The translations under genes were made by a program, and so were the position numbers. Below, in pieces: positions 61,901-64,000 of a stretch of 64,000 nt of DNA. Origin of the DNA: Myrica gale. Its lineage: Eukaryota > Streptophyta > Magnoliopsida > Fagales > Myricaceae. Positions within the stretch are counted from its first letter, which is position 1; each line of letters opens with the position of its first letter. The DNA is taken from contig OZ005621.1 in NCBI GenBank assembly GCA_963930655.1, forward strand, positions 10,527,001 through 10,591,000, in the 5' to 3' direction. A model generated the notes under the pieces. That model ran no database searches. It saw only the letters and a list, made by a program, of their open reading frames with translations, and had not been told where the DNA came from.

Positions 61901-64000
61901 AATTGGCTTAAGGAAAGAATATAGAAAGAATCATCCAAAAGTTGCCTATCTCTTTTGCGCATTAGATGTTCAAATTGCACTGTTGGGTAGGCCTTATAAG
62001 CTGTGGTTCTAGCTATTTGTGAAATGTCAATGCATGGGAAAGGTGTGTTTCGAATTATGTCATATTTCTGTTGAAAGTCTACTTGTAGTGGTGGGTGTAT
62101 TTTGTTTTTTAAATAAACTTTAGATCTAAAAAGCTATATTGCAGAATGAGGGAAGTCTTAAAACAATTTCTGGGGTTTTTTTAACTGCTATGATAGTGGT
62201 GCTTTTGTCCTCAAACATTTTTTAAACATTCTACGCCTCCAATTTTCCTCATATGCAATACAGACATCGTGTTTGTCAACTAATCCGTAGTCGCAATGGA
62301 CTGTTGAAACTATTGAATAAGTTTGTAGTTTTTCTCTCTTTTCCTTTGAAATGCCATTGGATTGACTGAGTCAATGCTGTCATTAGCGCCTTCCATTTTT
62401 ATTTTAAGTTGAAAAACAAAATTTATCAACATAACACTAAGTGCTCCCTCCATTTGAAATCTGTTTCTTTTCTGGTTCATCTTTGATGTTTTCTATGGGT
62501 GAGAAGTCAAGCCCTGTACCTTTTTTCACTTTCAAAATCACCACTCTTCCCCAGAAGTCCTTATTTTGACCATTTAGGGTTAAAGAATGAGAAGGCAACT
62601 TTAAAGTTGACTAGGGCCAATGACTTTGGCTCCAATTGCACTTTTCCTCTCATACGAACTGAGTGGAGGGTGAATTTTCGGGTTAAAGACTCACTGAACG
62701 AATATGTAACTACCATAAGTGTGAATCCACTAATTTTAGGCTCTTTGTCTTTTGAAGTTTCTATGGCTTACTTTACCCTTAACCAGCTACCGCTGCATTG
62801 AACTTAATGACAGATATTTGTAGGCATCATAGGCGGTGGGTTGCCGAGAAACTGGGACCTGATGCGGCAAGCAAGGAACTTGAGATCACTAAGAAGATAC
62901 TTTCCCTTGATGCTAAAAACTATCATGCCTGGTCTCATCGGCAGGTTTGTTGGTGCTTTTTTGTCCTAAATAAGTGGCATAAGCTCTTTCTCGTATGAGG
63001 AGTTTACCACTGTCTTCTATTTCTTCTTCTTCCTCCATTTTTCATGGGGGATCTCTCTTTTTTCTCTCTCCAGTAATTGGACGAGTATTTTGAGCACCAT
63101 TGGATAGAGCTTCTGTACTTTTTCCAGTTGAATTTTTAGGTAGATAGGATTTTACTTAATATTTTGGTTTTTTTTCTTTTTAATACAGTGGGTTCTGCGG
63201 GCACTAGGAGGATGGAAAGATGAACTTGACTACTGTCAGGAGCTCCTTGAAGAAGACATCTTAAACAATTCGGCTTGGAATCAGGTAGAGTGACATGTTT
63301 TGCACCTGCCACTTGATCATTATCCACTATGATGAAAAATAAACTGGTACTTATGCCCATGTTTAAATTTGGTGAGTTTACTTAATCCCTGATGCCATTA
63401 TCTTGTTGGTTGGGAAAAAAACAATGAAGTCGAAGTGGAATTGTGATCTAGTGCATTCTTGCTGTTCTTTAGGATATAATAGTGCTGATGAGTCTGGGAC
63501 CAAAATCACACAACCATCTGATTGGGAAATTTCTTGTGGGTTCCATCGTACAACTTGTCATGGCTAGTTTGCTTCAGTTTCTTTTAAAGAAAGTTTTTTT
63601 TTGCCAATATTCACTTTTGAGTTCGACATGTACTGAGACAGTCAATTAACAACAAATGAGACATGATGGAATTTCTATTATTTCTGCACTGAGTTACAAT
63701 GTGCAATACCTACTTTTTGTTACAGCTTCTGCTCTGATTGGTTCTTGGCTCCTGAGATACTGAGCAGAATTTTGTCACTACCGTTGGTTAACCTTTTTTT
63801 TTTTTTTTGTCTATGTTAGTGTATGCCAGTTACCTTTTTATGAATTTGTTGGCAATTTCCACCTGCTTCTTTTGTCTAGGTAAATTAACACCATAATTTT
63901 TCTTTTTTTGCTTGGAACAGAGATACTTTGTTGTAACAATGTCTCCTCTTCTGGGAGGCCTAGAGGCTATGAGAGAGTCTGAAGTGAGATTCACTGTTGA
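58925..64000 (+). CDS. FTA: Farnesyl/geranylgeranyltransferase type-1 alpha subunit (partial, 3' end outside window)
   Basis: Five exons are seen: 58925-59161, 61485-61594, 62824-62944, 63189-63284 and 63921 to the window edge, giving the first 214 or so residues. The enzyme transfers farnesyl or geranylgeranyl groups to C-terminal CaaX cysteines as a heterodimer with a beta subunit. After a variable start come [20 protein letters not shown] and [17 protein letters not shown], then the prenyltransferase alpha repeats: [14 protein letters not shown] (about 78-91), [34 protein letters not shown] and [28 protein letters not shown] closes the visible part. All junctions are GT-AG and in phase, and the sequence follows Arabidopsis FTA (PLURIPETALA) closely. 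An in-frame ATG at 58817 could add 36 residues with a Ser-Gly run; 58925 is preferred because the extension is repeat-derived. Confidence 0.93.

Overview
This is a stretch of plant nuclear DNA, almost certainly from a woody eudicot. It has genes with many short exons and long introns, AT-rich spacers, and plant families of LINE, Copia, long-LTR, CACTA and Mutator-like elements. Host proteins match plant versions of a CPK24-type calcium-dependent kinase, a histidine protein methyltransferase (METTL18/HPM1 type), the gamma-secretase subunit APH1 and the farnesyltransferase alpha subunit. The style of the LINE 3' ends would fit Fagales, but that is only a guess.

Layout. Bases 1-2300 hold transposon debris: a possible LTR edge and a CACTA (En/Spm) transposase remnant on the minus strand. 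Bases 2573-9191 hold a minus-strand CPK24-like kinase locus that reads as a pseudogene. Its first exon is split by a 2.86-kb Mutator-like element with 440-bp terminal inverted repeats and a 10-bp target duplication, and the myristoylation start codon reads ACG. Bases 9.2-18.4 kb are intergenic, with short duplications, one retroelement-like block and a trio of related repeats. A small unrecognised gene lies at 18373-20392, with a likely loss of frame near its 3' end.

A complete seven-exon HPM1-type methyltransferase runs from 24540 to 30143. Its second coding intron carries a LINE tail that itself contains a second, smaller non-LTR insertion. Just downstream is a LINE with a 5' inversion of the twin-priming kind (30668-33208). 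Bases 33.2-39 kb are a gene-poor island with a plant-transposon-protein fragment and two C-terminal exons of chloroplast-type glutamine synthetase. A complete six-exon APH1 gene (minus strand, 39088-45334) follows, with another LINE tail in its third intron.

Bases 45.7-58 kb are a retroelement cluster. It holds an RNase H fragment, a fossil Ty1/Copia element split by a 3.78-kb solo LTR with a clean 5-bp duplication, a related LTR copy, and a different LTR-like block joined to it. The window closes with the first five exons of the farnesyl/geranylgeranyltransferase alpha subunit (58925 to beyond 64000).

The four recognised host loci do not form a pathway; they are ordinary dispersed plant genes. 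I found no sign of a novel multi-gene system. The interest lies in how the kinase locus decayed, in the structures of the insertions, and in a few open start-codon or frame questions. Exon limits were set by eye from splice consensus and family alignment from memory; no search was run.
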